A stretch of 64,000 bases of DNA from Celeribacter indicus (GTDB lineage: Bacteria > Pseudomonadota > Alphaproteobacteria > Rhodobacterales > Rhodobacteraceae). Each line of letters begins with the position of its first letter. The stretch's first letter is position 1. Made by a program: the position numbers and the translations under genes. Positions 36,925 to 46,048 of the stretch are shown here, in pieces. The stretch lies in NCBI RefSeq assembly GCF_000819565.1, contig NZ_CP004393.1, forward strand, positions 372,001 through 436,000. Reading direction: 5' to 3'. The notes below the pieces were generated by a model. It searched no databases and had not been told where the DNA came from. It saw nothing but the letters and a program-made list of their open reading frames with translations.

Positions 36925-39460
36925 TGACGATGCGACCCGGCACGACGATGAGCTTTTTGGGCTGCCCGCCCTCGAGCGCCCTCTGCACAGCTTCGTTCGC
37001 CAGAACCAGCTTTTCAACCTCTTCCTTCGGCATGTCCTTCGGCACGGTGATCTCGTCGCGCCGCTTGCCGTTGATCTGGATCGGAAGCGTCACGCTGTCC
37101 TCCACGAGCATCGCCTCGTCGGGCACGGGCCAGGGCGCCTGCGCAACGAGCCCCTCGCTGCCGAGCATGGCCCACATCTCCTCCGCGAGATGCGGCGTCA
37201 TCGGCGACATGAGCTGTGCCATGGTCCTGAGCGCGAACCGTTTCGCCTCGCGCCCCGCCTTCGATTTCGACACGGCGTTGGTAAAGGCGTAGAGCTTCGC
37301 GATGGAGCTGTTGAAGCCGAAGCTCTCGATGCCCTGGGTCACCTCGAACATCGCCTTGTGCGTCGCGCGCAAGAGATCCTCGTCGCCTTCGCCTGTCTCC
37401 GGCATGCTCTCCAGCTCGGCGGCCAGCCGCCAGACGCGGGCGAGATGCCTGTTCGCGGCTTCGGCGCCCGCCGCGGTCCATTCCACATCGCGCTCGGGCG
37501 GGCTGTCGGACAGGACGAACCAGCGCGCGGTGTCCGCGCCGTATTGTTCGATGATCGCGACCGGATCGACGACGTTGTTCTTCGATTTCGACATCTTGGC
37601 CGAAGGCACGATCTCCACCTCTGCGCCGTCCTTGAGATAGCCCTTGCCGTCGCGCAGCTCGACCTCTTCGGGATAATGGTATTTCGGCCGCCCGTCTGCG
37701 CCGCGGGTCTGATAGATCGCGTGGGTCACCATGCCCTGCGTGAACAGCGCGTTGAACGGCTCGCGGGACTTGTCCGGCAGATGCCCGGTCTCGTTCATCG
37801 CGCGCGCGAAGAAGCGCGAATAGAGCAGGTGCAGGATCGCGTGCTCGATCCCGCCGATATACTGGTCGACGTTCATCCAGTATTCCGCGTCCTCCTTCAC
37901 CGTCGGCGTGTTCGCGTGTGGCGCGGTGAAGCGGGCGTAATACCACGAGCTGTCGACGAAGGTGTCCATCGTGTCCGTCTCGCGCAGCGCCGCGCCGCCG
38001 CATTGCGGGCAGGTCGTGTTGCGCCAGGTCGGGTGACGATCGAGCGGATTGCCGGGCACGTCGAACGTGACGTCCTCGGGAAGCCGGACGGGAAGGTTCT
38101 CCTTCTTCTCCGGGACGACGCCGCAGCTCTCGCAATGGACCACCGGGATCGGGCAGCCCCAGTAGCGTTGCCGCGACAGGCCCCAGTCGCGCAGGCGGAA
38201 TTTCGTCACGCCATGGCCGACGCCGTTTGCTTCGCAGAAATCGACCGCCGTCTCGACGCCCTCCTCGCCGGTCTGGATCTCGTCGCCGGCAAAGCCGCGG
38301 ATGTAGCGGACCTTCTCTGACTTGAGCGGGACGAAGGCTTCCTTCGTGTTCAGCTCGCCTTCGACGGGTTCGAAGACATAGGTGATCGGCAAGCCATATT
38401 TCGTTGCAAAATCGAAATCGCGCTGGTCGTGTGCCGGGCAGCCGAAGATCGCGCCGGTGCCGTAATCCATCAGGATGAAATTCGCGATATAGACCGGCAG
38501 CTTCCAGGACGTGTCGAACGGGTGGCGCACGGTCAGCCCGGTGTCCAGCCCCAGCTTCTCGGCCTTCTCGATGGCTTCCTCGGTGGTGCCGCCCTTGCGG
38601 CATTCCTCGCAGAAGGCGGCAATCTCGGGATCGTCTGCGGCGAGTTTCCTTGCCAGCGGATGATCGGAGGAAATGCCGACGAAGGAGGCGCCCATGAGCG
38701 TGTCCGGGCGGGTGGTGTAGACCTCCACCCGGTCCGCGCCCTCCGGCCGGTCGATCAGGGAGAAGGCGAATTGCAGGCCGCGCGATTTCCCGATCCAGTT
38801 GCGCTGCATCGTCTTGACCTTTTCGGGCCAGTTGTCGAGCCCGTCGATCGCGTCGAGCAGATCCTCGGAATAGTCCGAGATCTTGAAGAACCACTGCACC
38901 AGTTCGCGCCGTTCCACCGGTGCGCCGGACCGCCAGCCGCAGCCGTCGATCACCTGCTCGTTGGCGAGCACGGTCATGTCCACCGGATCCCAGTTCACGG
39001 TGGCGTTTTTGCGATAGACCAGCCCCTTGTGCAGCATGTCGATGAACATCGCCTGTTGCTGGCCATAATATTCGGGATCGCAGGTTGCGAATTCGCGCGT
39101 CCAGTCGATCGAGAGGCCAAGCGGCTTCATCTGTTCGCGCATCGTGTCGATGTTCTGGTAGGTCCAGGTGCCGGGATGCCCGCCGGAGGCCATCGCCGCG
39201 TTTTCCGCCGGCATGCCGAAGGCGTCCCAACCCATCGGGTGCAGCACGTTATGACCGGTGGAGGATTTGAACCGGGCCACCACGTCGCCCATCGTGTAGT
39301 TGCGCACATGGCCGATATGGATGCGACCCGAAGGATAGGGAAACATCTCGAGCACGTAGTATTTCGGCTTCGTCTCGTCGCGTTTCGCGAGGAAGACCTC
39401 CGCCTCGGTCCAGGCGGTCTGCCATTTCGGTTCGATCTCACTCGGCGCGTAGCGGCTCAT
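36911..39460 (-). CDS. leuS: Leucyl-tRNA synthetase
   Basis: An 849-residue class I synthetase that charges tRNA-Leu. The HIGH motif is in [18 protein letters not shown] (about residues 42-59), KMSKSKNN in the C-terminal catalytic half binds ATP, and the inserted editing domain (with [13 protein letters not shown]) and zinc-ribbon-like CESCG/CPQCGG segments are present. Length is standard. It starts the leuS-lptE-holA operon, separated from the DUF3576 gene by a terminator. Confidence 0.97.
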   Translation of the reverse strand: MSRYAPSEIEPKWQTAWTEAEVFLAKRDETKPKYYVLEMFPYPSGRIHIGHVRNYTMGDVVARFKSSTGHNVLHPMGWDAFGMPAENAAMASGGHPGTWTYQNIDTMREQMKPLGLSIDWTREFATCDPEYYGQQQAMFIDMLHKGLVYRKNATVNWDPVDMTVLANEQVIDGCGWRSGAPVERRELVQWFFKISDYSEDLLDAIDGLDNWPEKVKTMQRNWIGKSRGLQFAFSLIDRPEGADRVEVYTTRPDTLMGASFVGISSDHPLARKLAADDPEIAAFCEECRKGGTTEEAIEKAEKLGLDTGLTVRHPFDTSWKLPVYIANFILMDYGTGAIFGCPAHDQRDFDFATKYGLPITYVFEPVEGELNTKEAFVPLKSEKVRYIRGFAGDEIQTGEEGVETAVDFCEANGVGHGVTKFRLRDWGLSRQRYWGCPIPVVHCESCGVVPEKKENLPVRLPEDVTFDVPGNPLDRHPTWRNTTCPQCGGAALRETDTMDTFVDSSWYYARFTAPHANTPTVKEDAEYWMNVDQYIGGIEHAILHLLYSRFFARAMNETGHLPDKSREPFNALFTQGMVTHAIYQTRGADGRPKYHYPEEVELRDGKGYLKDGAEVEIVPSAKMSKSKNNVVDPVAIIEQYGADTARWFVLSDSPPERDVEWTAAGAEAANRHLARVWRLAAELESMPETGEGDEDLLRATHKAMFEVTQGIESFGFNSSIAKLYAFTNAVSKSKAGREAKRFALRTMAQLMSPMTPHLAEEMWAMLGSEGLVAQAPWPVPDEAMLVEDSVTLPIQINGKRRDEITVPKDMPKEEVEKLVLANEAVQRALEGGQPKKLIVVPGRIVNVVI

Positions 39461-39483
39461 GGGAAGTCCTTCGGGAGTGTCAG

Positions 39484-39512
39484 TAAAAACGCCGGGCGTC
39501 CGGCCCGGCGTT
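39484..39512 (-). terminator. Terminator after the DUF3576 gene
   Basis: Perfect 10-bp stem AACGCCGGGC / GCCCGGCGTT with a 5-base loop; on the minus strand it is followed by TTTT. It insulates leuS from the upstream gene. Confidence 0.85.
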
Positions 39513-39555
39513 GTCTTAAAACGTGGAGCGTCCGCGGTCCAGTCGGAACGCGTGC

Positions 39556-40110
39556 TTACTGGCCTGTGCGGAGCTGCCGTGCGCGGGTCAGGATCGCGTC
39601 CTCGACGGCGTGGACGGTTTCCGCGCTCACCGCGCCGGAGCGGGTGTAAAGCGACAGGTTCAGCGTGCGCGCGTCGAGCGCCGGATCGGTGACATGGACC
39701 ACCGCGCGATAGGCCGTGCCGCCGCCCGGCGGCGTGCCGTAGCCGGTGATGATGACGCCGGTGAAGGGATCGGCCTCCTGCACGGGCAGGAAGGAAAGCA
39801 CGTCGAGCGCGGCGTTCCAGATATACTTGTTCACCTGCACGCGATCCTCGATCGAGCCGCGCCCGCCGCCGAAGAGGATGCGGCGCCTCGGCTGTTCGAC
39901 GATGACGGTTTCGCCCGGCGGGGTCTCGACCACCTGCGCGGTGCTGCGCGTGTCCACGACCTCCTCTTCGCCTGTGGCGGTGGTGACGGTCCGTCCGCCG
40001 GAGAAGGGGCCGGAGCCGATGCTGTCGCCGAGCGAGCCGAAACTGCCACAGCCCGCGAGTGTCAGCGTTGCGGCGAGGCCGGCGGCCAGGACGTGAATAC
40101 GGCGAAACAT
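39556..40110 (-). CDS. DUF3576 lipoprotein
   Basis: A 184-residue predicted lipoprotein: [20 protein letters not shown] followed by Cys21 (lipobox LAGC). The C-terminal about 110 residues ([21 protein letters not shown] in part, then [15 protein letters not shown]) match DUF3576, a family of unknown function found in alphaproteobacteria, often next to leuS. The start at 40110 is the one that yields the signal peptide. Confidence 0.87.
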   Translation of the reverse strand: MFRRIHVLAAGLAATLTLAGCGSFGSLGDSIGSGPFSGGRTVTTATGEEEVVDTRSTAQVVETPPGETVIVEQPRRRILFGGGRGSIEDRVQVNKYIWNAALDVLSFLPVQEADPFTGVIITGYGTPPGGGTAYRAVVHVTDPALDARTLNLSLYTRSGAVSAETVHAVEDAILTRARQLRTGQ

Positions 40111-40185
40111 GCAGGGGCTCCCCTCTTTCCAGATCGCGGCAACCGTATAACCGGTTGGACGCGGGAACAAGTGTCCAGATTGCAA

Positions 40186-40214
40186 AAGAAAAGGGCCGCC
40201 CCGAAGGGCGGCCC
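40186..40214 (-). terminator. Terminator of the porin gene
   Basis: Stem GGGCCGCCC / GGGCGGCCC with a CGAA loop; on the minus strand it is followed by TTTTCTTTT. It is placed 25 bases after the porin stop. Confidence 0.88.
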
Positions 40215-40238
40215 CCGTAAATCCGGATCCGGAAGGGA

Positions 40239-41420
40239 TCAGAATTCGAAGGTCAGAGCCAGCGTGCCGCCGGAATACAGCTCGTAGCCGCCGACGCCGG
40301 TGTCGATGTCGTCGGTGGACTCGGCCGCGTCGGAGTTCGCATCGGCATAGGAGGCGAGGAAGGACGCACCGCCGCCGAGGTCGTATTCGGCCACGACGTA
40401 GGTCGCGAAGTCGTCATCGCCTTCGTCGTCACCGTCGATGTAACCGGCAGTCACAACCAGGCCGTAGCCGAAGTCATAGGCGCCTTCGAGGTTGTATTCT
40501 TCTTCGCCGCCGTAGGATTCGTAGTGGGCGAGAACGGTGACCGGGCCGTCGGCGTAGAGGGCGGTCAGGCCATAGGTGTAGTCGTCACCCCAGGAGCGAT
40601 CCTGGTCTTCCGACACGTAATAGCCGGTGAGGGTGACCGGGCCGATCGGGTAGGAGACCTGGACACCCACGGATTCCGTGTCGTCGGTATCGTTGGAGGC
40701 GTAGGCGAGACGGACATCGGCGCCAGCGAACACGGTGCCCACGGAGAGGCCCCAGATGCCGTCGCCGTTCAGGTCGCCGCCGTTTTGGGCGAGGTTGTCA
40801 AGGATATCATCATCCTGGATGGTATCCGGGTCACAGCCAGCCGGGAGCCCGTCGGCGTCACAAGCATCCAGGAGATCCTCGTCTTCTTCCTGATAGATAC
40901 CGGAGACGTAGAAGGTGTCGAAGTCAGCCTGGAAGCCGACGCCCACGCTGTAGAGATCGCCCGTATCATTGTCGACGGTGGCGGAGATGCCGCCCTTGAT
41001 GGTGCCGAAGTCAGCGTCGAAACGGACCACGGATTCGTCGTCGTATTCGTTGACACCGTCAGCGACCATGTCCGACACGCCTCTCCAGTAGGAAATCGGC
41101 GCGTATTCGGTATCACCATAGGTGAAGTTGTAGATGTCGTTGTAGATGCTGAGGGTCAGATCGTTGTCGTCGGCGTTGAAGCCGTCTTCTTCGTCATCGT
41201 CGTTGTTGGTGTCGTTCAGCTCGATGCCGAAGGTCAGTTCCGCGGTCCAGCCGTTGTTCAGCTCTTGCGACGCGGTGATGTAGATGTCGGAATCGATGTA
41301 GAAGCCGTCTTCGTAATCGTCGTTGTAGCCGATCTCGGCCTTGCCGGACCAGGACACTTCAGCGGCCGCGGCGCCGGCGAAGGCGACGATGGCGGCGGAA
41401 GAAAGAAGGATCTTTTTCAT
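40239..41420 (-). CDS. Porin (Gram-negative porin family)
   Basis: A 393-residue outer membrane porin of the type known from Rhodobacter. The signal peptide is [20 protein letters not shown]; the mature protein begins [13 protein letters not shown] and ends LALTFEF with the C-terminal Phe needed for barrel assembly. Loops are exceptionally rich in Asp and Glu (for example [14 protein letters not shown]), giving a strongly negative surface as in marine bacteria. The strong own terminator suggests high expression as a single gene. Confidence 0.94.
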   Translation of the reverse strand: MKKILLSSAAIVAFAGAAAAEVSWSGKAEIGYNDDYEDGFYIDSDIYITASQELNNGWTAELTFGIELNDTNNDDDEEDGFNADDNDLTLSIYNDIYNFTYGDTEYAPISYWRGVSDMVADGVNEYDDESVVRFDADFGTIKGGISATVDNDTGDLYSVGVGFQADFDTFYVSGIYQEEDEDLLDACDADGLPAGCDPDTIQDDDILDNLAQNGGDLNGDGIWGLSVGTVFAGADVRLAYASNDTDDTESVGVQVSYPIGPVTLTGYYVSEDQDRSWGDDYTYGLTALYADGPVTVLAHYESYGGEEEYNLEGAYDFGYGLVVTAGYIDGDDEGDDDFATYVVAEYDLGGGASFLASYADANSDAAESTDDIDTGVGGYELYSGGTLALTFEF

Positions 41421-41635
41421 TTTTTCCCTCGTGGATTTTGAATATCAGGCATGCCGGCTTACCCGACACATGGCCAGAGGAATGCGCCCAGATGACTTTT
41501 CGGTCAAGCAAACGCGAGGTCGCGTGACAAGCTCCCGCCAAAATGATGCAACTTGGTCACACACCTGTTGCGCCTTGGTGCGAAGGGAGCATAGAACTCC
41601 ACGGAGTGTGGATTATCGAGGATTTGGAGGCAGAT

Positions 41636-42289
41636 ATGGGGCTTCAGGAGATCAGGGCGCGGGTGGCGGCGGAGGCGGAGCGTGTCGGCCGCGCGCCGGA
41701 GAGCGTGACGCTGATCGCGGTGTCCAAGGTCCAGCCGGACGCGCGCGTCCTCGAGGTTCTGGAGCAGGGGCATCGTGTCTTCGGCGAGAACCGGGTGCAG
41801 GAGGCGGCGGGGAAATGGCCGGCTTTCAGGGCGCGGTTCCAGGGGGTCGAGCTGCATCTCATCGGCCCGTTGCAGACCAACAAGGTGCGTCAGGCGATGG
41901 AGCTGTTCGACGCGATTCACACGCTCGACCGGCCGCGGCTCGCGCGGAGCATCGCGCGGATCGCGGAGGAGTTGGGACGTTGTCCTAAGCTCTTTATCCA
42001 GGTCAACACCGGGGAGGAGCCGCAGAAGGCCGGGGTGCGGCCGGGGGAGGCGGATGGCTTCATCGCGGAGTGCCGGGATCTGGGGCTCCCGATCGAGGGG
42101 CTGATGTGTATTCCGCCCGTCGATGAGGAGCCGTCTTTGCATTTTGCACTGCTGGCGAAGATCGCGAAACGCAACGGGATTGCGGGGTTGTCGATGGGCA
42201 TGTCCGACGATTTCGAGAGTGCGATCGCGCAGGGAGCGACCCATGTGCGGGTCGGTTCCGCGATCTTCGGAGCGCGGGATTATGCCTGA
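41636..42289 (+). CDS. YggS-family PLP homeostasis protein
   Basis: A 217-residue pyridoxal-phosphate-binding TIM-barrel protein (PLPBP/YggS). The PLP lysine is in LIAVSKVQP (about residue 29); FGENRVQEA, LHLIGPLQTNK, LFIQVNTGEEPQKAG and LSMGMSDDFESAIAQGATHVR follow. It buffers PLP and affects amino-acid metabolism; no enzymatic reaction is known. The ATG at 41636 has GGAGG upstream; an in-frame ATG at 41543 would add residues without homology. Confidence 0.95.
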   Translation: MGLQEIRARVAAEAERVGRAPESVTLIAVSKVQPDARVLEVLEQGHRVFGENRVQEAAGKWPAFRARFQGVELHLIGPLQTNKVRQAMELFDAIHTLDRPRLARSIARIAEELGRCPKLFIQVNTGEEPQKAGVRPGEADGFIAECRDLGLPIEGLMCIPPVDEEPSLHFALLAKIAKRNGIAGLSMGMSDDFESAIAQGATHVRVGSAIFGARDYA

Positions 42290-42343
42290 AACCGGCTGTC
42301 GGATTTGCGTCGGCCTGGCGTCGGGCTTGCGTCGGGCACCGGA

Positions 42344-42838
42344 TCACCGGATGACCAGCCGCGTCTCCGGCGTGATCCGCTCTGCGATCCAGCGCAGGTG
42401 ATCGGCCCGGAAGGCGACACAGCCCTCGGTCGGGTGCCGCGGCTTGCGCCAGCGGTGCACGAAGATGGCAGAGCCCTTTCCGGGCGTCGCCTCAGGCCAG
42501 TTCCAGTCGGTGAGGATGACGAGGTCATAGAGGCGGTCGGCGCGGCGCATGCGCTCGTGGCTTGCCGCGAAGGGCGCGCGGACGAGGTGGTTGTAGGCCG
42601 GATGATCGCCCGCGTCGCACCACAGGTCGCGCGGGCCGATCTGCCGTCCCGGCAGGGCGGGAACGCGGTCCGGGCGGTAGAGCAGGGCGGGCAGGCGATG
42701 GATGCCCGCCGGCGTGCCGCCGTCGCCCTCGCGCTTGTCGGCGACGATCCCGCCCTTGCCGATGGCGCAGGGAAAGCGGCGCCCCATGAAGCGGGCGCCC
42801 CAGCGGGTGACGACGATGTCGCGCGGGGAGAAGGTCAC
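42344..42838 (-). CDS. L,D-transpeptidase catalytic domain (YkuD) protein
   Basis: A 164-residue protein with the YkuD fold and the active-site segment HRWRKPRHPTEGCVAF, containing the conserved His and the nucleophile Cys. YkuD enzymes make or link peptidoglycan through L,D-peptide bonds; this short type lacks a visible signal peptide. It starts with GTG at 42838, overlapping the ribA stop by 4 bases (GTGA), so it is translated with ribA. The reason for that coupling is unclear. Confidence 0.85.
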   Translation of the reverse strand: MTFSPRDIVVTRWGARFMGRRFPCAIGKGGIVADKREGDGGTPAGIHRLPALLYRPDRVPALPGRQIGPRDLWCDAGDHPAYNHLVRAPFAASHERMRRADRLYDLVILTDWNWPEATPGKGSAIFVHRWRKPRHPTEGCVAFRADHLRWIAERITPETRLVIR

Positions 42839-43923
42839 AGCAGGTGTCCCGACTTGCGCACCTTGGTCGCGAGATAGGCGGCGTTGTAGCGGTTTTCCCC
42901 CACCCTGAGCGGCACGCGTTCGGTGACGGTGACGCCCTGATCCGTCATCCGCGCGATCTTGTTGGGGTTGTTGGTCAGCAGCCGGACGGAGGAAAATCCC
43001 ATTTCCTTGAGAATCGCCGCGCCGATGCGGAAATCGCGCTCGTCGTCCTCGAAGCCGAGCCGGTGGTTGGCCTCGACCGTGTCGAAGCCCTGATCCTGAA
43101 GCGAATAGGCGCGCATCTTGTTGGCGTGGCCGATGCCGCGGCCTTCCTGGTTGAGATAGAGAAGCACGCCTTCGCCCGCTTCGCCCATCTGGGACAGCGC
43201 CGCGTTGAGCTGCGGTCCGCAGTCGCATTTGAGGGAGCCGAGTATATCGCCGGTGAAACAGGCCGAATGCAGCCGCGCGAGGACAGGCTTCGCGCGGTCG
43301 GGCCGGCCGATCTCCACGGCGAAATGTTCCTCGCCGCCATCGTCGGGGCGGAAGACGTGAACGCGGGAATTCTCCGCGGCGAGCAGGGGGACGCGGGCAT
43401 GGATGACATCGGCGAGCGGGGCCAGATCGGCCATGAGCGGCATGGCGCGGTCCACCGGAAGGATCGTCAGCCCGTTGGCGAAGGCGAGCGCGGGGGCGTC
43501 GGGGACATCGACCATGAGCGCGGCCGGGAGGAGCCGCGCGGTCTTGGCCAGCGCGATGGCGGCCCGCGCGCAGGCGGCGTCGCCCCCGCGGGCGGAGCGG
43601 AATGGTCCCTTCATCGGGTGGGTGAGGTCGTCCGCCGGGTCCGCGACGGCCTCGATCCAGGTCACGTCGGCGTCCTGCGGCACGACGAGCCGGGCGAGAT
43701 CGCCGTCATAGGGCCGCGCCGCAAGTGTTTCCGCCCGCCGGGTGGTGATGGCGAGATAGGGCGCGCCGAGCGCGCGCAGGTCGGCAAGACGGCTGTCGGA
43801 CACGCCTTCGGCCGCCACGGCGATTGCGGCGCCGGTTCCGGTCTCGAGCACGACGGGCACGCCCATCCTGAGGTCGGCACGGGCGCGGGCGAGGGTTTCG
43901 GGCAGGCTCAGAGCGAGGCTCAT
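42835..43923 (-). CDS. ribA: GTP cyclohydrolase II with a degenerate N-terminal region
   Basis: A 362-residue protein. The C-terminal half (from about 165) is GTP cyclohydrolase II, which opens GTP in the first step of riboflavin synthesis: zinc ligands in CFTGDILGSLKCDCG (about 227-241), NQEGRGIG and the C-terminal LLTNNPNKIARM. The N-terminal about 160 residues sit where a RibB-like (dihydroxybutanone-phosphate synthase) domain would be but lack its usual acidic motif, so it is probably not bifunctional. Start at ATG 43923. An L,D-transpeptidase gene is coupled downstream. Confidence 0.9.
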   Translation of the reverse strand: MSLALSLPETLARARADLRMGVPVVLETGTGAAIAVAAEGVSDSRLADLRALGAPYLAITTRRAETLAARPYDGDLARLVVPQDADVTWIEAVADPADDLTHPMKGPFRSARGGDAACARAAIALAKTARLLPAALMVDVPDAPALAFANGLTILPVDRAMPLMADLAPLADVIHARVPLLAAENSRVHVFRPDDGGEEHFAVEIGRPDRAKPVLARLHSACFTGDILGSLKCDCGPQLNAALSQMGEAGEGVLLYLNQEGRGIGHANKMRAYSLQDQGFDTVEANHRLGFEDDERDFRIGAAILKEMGFSSVRLLTNNPNKIARMTDQGVTVTERVPLRVGENRYNAAYLATKVRKSGHLL

Positions 43924-44090
43924 GGGATTTCCGTCCGGTGTGAAGGTTCCTTCATCTAGCGAGTCCTGACACAAAGTGAAACATGGCGCACGATCTTCAC
44001 ACGCTTGCGTGATCCGGATGTTGCAAATCTTGCCGCGGACCCCCGAGGGACGCACATCACGGGCAAGACACGGAAAAAGGAGGCCCATCA

Positions 44091-44777
44091 ATGGCCACTC
44101 TGAAAAAGATTCTTCTCGTCGACGACGACGACGACTTGCGCGACGCGCTGAGCGAGCAGCTCGTGATGACCGAGGATTTCGACGTGTTCGAAGCCGACAG
44201 CGGTGCGGCGGCGATGGAGAAATCGAAGGACGGGCATTACGACCTGATCATTCTCGACGTCGGACTGCCCGATACCGATGGCCGCGAGCTGTGCAAGCGG
44301 TTGCGCAAGTCGGGGGTCAAGTCGCCGATCCTCATGCTCACCGGCCACGATACTGATGCGGATACGATCCTCGGCCTCGATGCGGGGGCGAACGACTATG
44401 TGACGAAGCCGTTCAAGTTCCCGGTCCTGCTCGCCCGGATCCGCGCGCAGCTGCGCACGCATGAACAATCCGAGGCGGCCGTCTTCCAGCTCGGGCCCTA
44501 TACGTTCAAGCCGGCGCAGAAGATGCTCGTCACCGCGGATGACAAGAAGATCCGCCTGACGGAGAAGGAGACGAACATCCTGAAGTTCCTCTACCGCTCG
44601 ACCGAGGGGGTCGTGCCGCGGGACGTGCTGTTGCACGAGGTCTGGGGGTACAACGCGGGGGTGACCACGCACACGCTCGAAACCCATATCTACCGCCTGC
44701 GCCAGAAGATCGAGCCCGATCCCTCTAACGCGCGGCTCCTGGTGACGGAATCGGGCGGCTACCGGCTCGCCTCGTGA
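44091..44777 (+). CDS. OmpR-family response regulator, CenR-like
   Basis: A 228-residue response regulator. The receiver domain (about 1-120) has the acidic pocket (LLVDDDDDLRD), the phospho-Asp in LIILDVGLPDTDGREL (about residue 54), Thr and Lys at MLTGHD and VTKPFK. The C-terminal winged helix (about 130-226) ends HIYRLRQKIEPDPSN and GGYRLAS. It strongly resembles the alphaproteobacterial CenR envelope regulator, though no histidine kinase (CenK) gene is beside it. Two tandem hairpin-terminator units follow it. Confidence 0.88.
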   Translation: MATLKKILLVDDDDDLRDALSEQLVMTEDFDVFEADSGAAAMEKSKDGHYDLIILDVGLPDTDGRELCKRLRKSGVKSPILMLTGHDTDADTILGLDAGANDYVTKPFKFPVLLARIRAQLRTHEQSEAAVFQLGPYTFKPAQKMLVTADDKKIRLTEKETNILKFLYRSTEGVVPRDVLLHEVWGYNAGVTTHTLETHIYRLRQKIEPDPSNARLLVTESGGYRLAS

Positions 44778-44790
44778 GATTTTTCCGACC

Positions 44791-44908
44791 TGCGGGAACC
44801 TGTCCGGCGCCCGCGGGTTGAGACGACAGAAGCCCTCGCGCATCGGGGTAGGATGCGCATGTCCCTCGTTCCCGACTTTGCCCGGCTCCCAGGAGCCGGG
44901 CTTTTTTT
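44791..44908 (+). ncRNA. Candidate small RNA, unit 1 of a tandem pair
   Basis: Ends in a strong terminator: stem GCCCGGCTC / GAGCCGGGC (44880-44901) with a CCAG loop and seven T. Before it is a perfect 7-bp hairpin GCGCATC / GATGCGC (44838-44858) with a G-rich loop, then a single-stranded stretch with TCCCTCGTTCC. The whole layout recurs in unit 2. It could be an independent small RNA or the 3' UTR end of the CenR-like mRNA. No promoter could be assigned by eye. Confidence 0.55.
44880..44908 (+). terminator. Rho-independent terminator, unit 1
   Basis: 9-bp perfect GC-rich stem, CCAG loop and T7. It would end transcription from the CenR-like gene or from candidate small RNA 1. Confidence 0.93.
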
Positions 44909-44956
44909 CGCGCTTTTCCGCGCGCGGGCCCTGCCGTCGTGGCGGGAGTGAGATTC

Positions 44957-45076
44957 GGCGGAACCTTCCGGCCGCTCGCGGGTTGGAATGTCGAAGCCCC
45001 GGCGCATCGGGGGACGGATGCGCATTCCCTCGTTCCGATACTCACTTTGCCCGGCTCCCAGGAGCCGGGCATTTTT
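44957..45076 (+). ncRNA. Candidate small RNA, unit 2 of a tandem pair
   Basis: A homologue of unit 1: hairpin GCGCATC / GATGCGC (45002-45023) with loop GGGGGACG, TTCCCTCGTTCC, and an identical terminator stem (45049-45070) followed by ATTTTT. Stems and terminator are kept while spacer bases differ, including a loop length change, which suggests selection on structure. It is not preceded by a coding gene other than unit 1, so it needs its own promoter or readthrough. Confidence 0.55.
45049..45076 (+). terminator. Rho-independent terminator, unit 2
   Basis: Same 9-bp stem and loop as the terminator at 44880-44908, followed by ATTTTT. A second terminator with no gene between the two points to a separate short transcript. 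Confidence 0.9.
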
Positions 45077-45183
45077 CTTGGAGATTCCATCGGCATTCTT
45101 CGCGGGGGAGCTTTGCCGGATTCCGGGTGGCATCGCGGCGCAAGGCCGATTAGGCTCTGCGCGCCACGAACCGAGGAGCCCAC

Positions 45184-45972
45184 ATGCCGTTCACTCTCGC
45201 CACCTGGAACATCAATTCCGTGCGTCTGCGCGAACCGATCGTGTGCAGGCTTCTCGAAGAGGAGGGGCCCGACATCCTGTGCCTCCAGGAATGCAAGTCG
45301 CCGGTGGAGAAGATCCCGGTGGAGCGTTTCCGGGCCCTGGGCTACACCCAGATGGTCGCGCGCGGGCAGAAGGGGTACAACGGCGTGGCGATCCTGTCGA
45401 AACTGCCGCTCAGGGAGGTGGGCGCCTATGACTATGCCGCGCTGGGCCATGCGCGGCATATCGCGGCCGAGCTCGAGAACGGGGTGGTGATCCACAATTT
45501 CTACGTGCCCGCAGGCGGCGACGTGCCGGATCGCGAGGTGAACGAGAAGTTCGGGCAGAAGCTCGACTACCTTACGGAGATGCGCGATGCCTTCCACGCG
45601 GTCGCGCCGGAGAGGTCGATCCTTGTCGGAGACCTGAACATCGCGCCGCGCGAGGACGACGTGTGGAACCACAAGCAGCTTCTGAAGATCGTGTCGCATA
45701 CGCCGGTCGAGGTCGAGCATCTGGGCGCGGCGCAGGACGCGGGCCGGTGGGTGGACATCACGCGGCAGGACATTCCCGAAGGGCAGCTCTATTCCTGGTG
45801 GTCCTATCGGGCGAAGGACTGGGACGCGGCCGACAAGGGCCGGCGGCTCGATCATGTCTGGGCGACGCCCGACATCTCGAACGCGGGGCACGGCTCGCGC
45901 ATCCTGCGGACCGCGCGCGGATGGGAGCAGCCGTCGGACCACGCCCCGGTCTTTGCGAGCTTCGATCTTTAA
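45184..45972 (+). CDS. xthA: Exodeoxyribonuclease III
   Basis: A 262-residue AP endonuclease/3'-5' exonuclease for DNA repair. The metal-binding and catalytic motifs are clear: LATWNINSVR (about 5-14), LCLQECKSP with the metal Glu, GYNGVAILSK, LVGDLNIAP and the C-terminal RRLDHVWATP and QPSDHAPVFASF with the catalytic Asp-His. Length is standard. GAGG upstream of the ATG. Confidence 0.96.
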   Translation: MPFTLATWNINSVRLREPIVCRLLEEEGPDILCLQECKSPVEKIPVERFRALGYTQMVARGQKGYNGVAILSKLPLREVGAYDYAALGHARHIAAELENGVVIHNFYVPAGGDVPDREVNEKFGQKLDYLTEMRDAFHAVAPERSILVGDLNIAPREDDVWNHKQLLKIVSHTPVEVEHLGAAQDAGRWVDITRQDIPEGQLYSWWSYRAKDWDAADKGRRLDHVWATPDISNAGHGSRILRTARGWEQPSDHAPVFASFDL

Positions 45973-46048
45973 ATTCCGGCAGGGCGGGCGCATATATCGC
46001 GCAGGAACAGCTCTGGCAGCTACACAGTCAAACGGGGAGATCTGCGAG

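Larger units (their letters stand above)
44778..45183. other. Intergenic region with two tandem homologous units
   Basis: 406 bases between the CenR-like gene and xthA carry no protein gene but hold two related ~120-nt units (about 44791-44911 and 44957-45077, about 166 bases apart), described separately. The remaining 100 bases before xthA contain only its promoter and GAGG ribosome site. Confidence 0.7.

Noticed and set aside
37014..39230. 738-codon minus-strand frame inside leuS in another frame
   Set aside because: Out-of-frame shadow of leuS with Arg-rich low-complexity translation.
44791..45077. Tandem units as Cuckoo (CcsR) small RNAs
   Set aside because: The CCUCCUCCC loop motif that defines that family is missing from both units.
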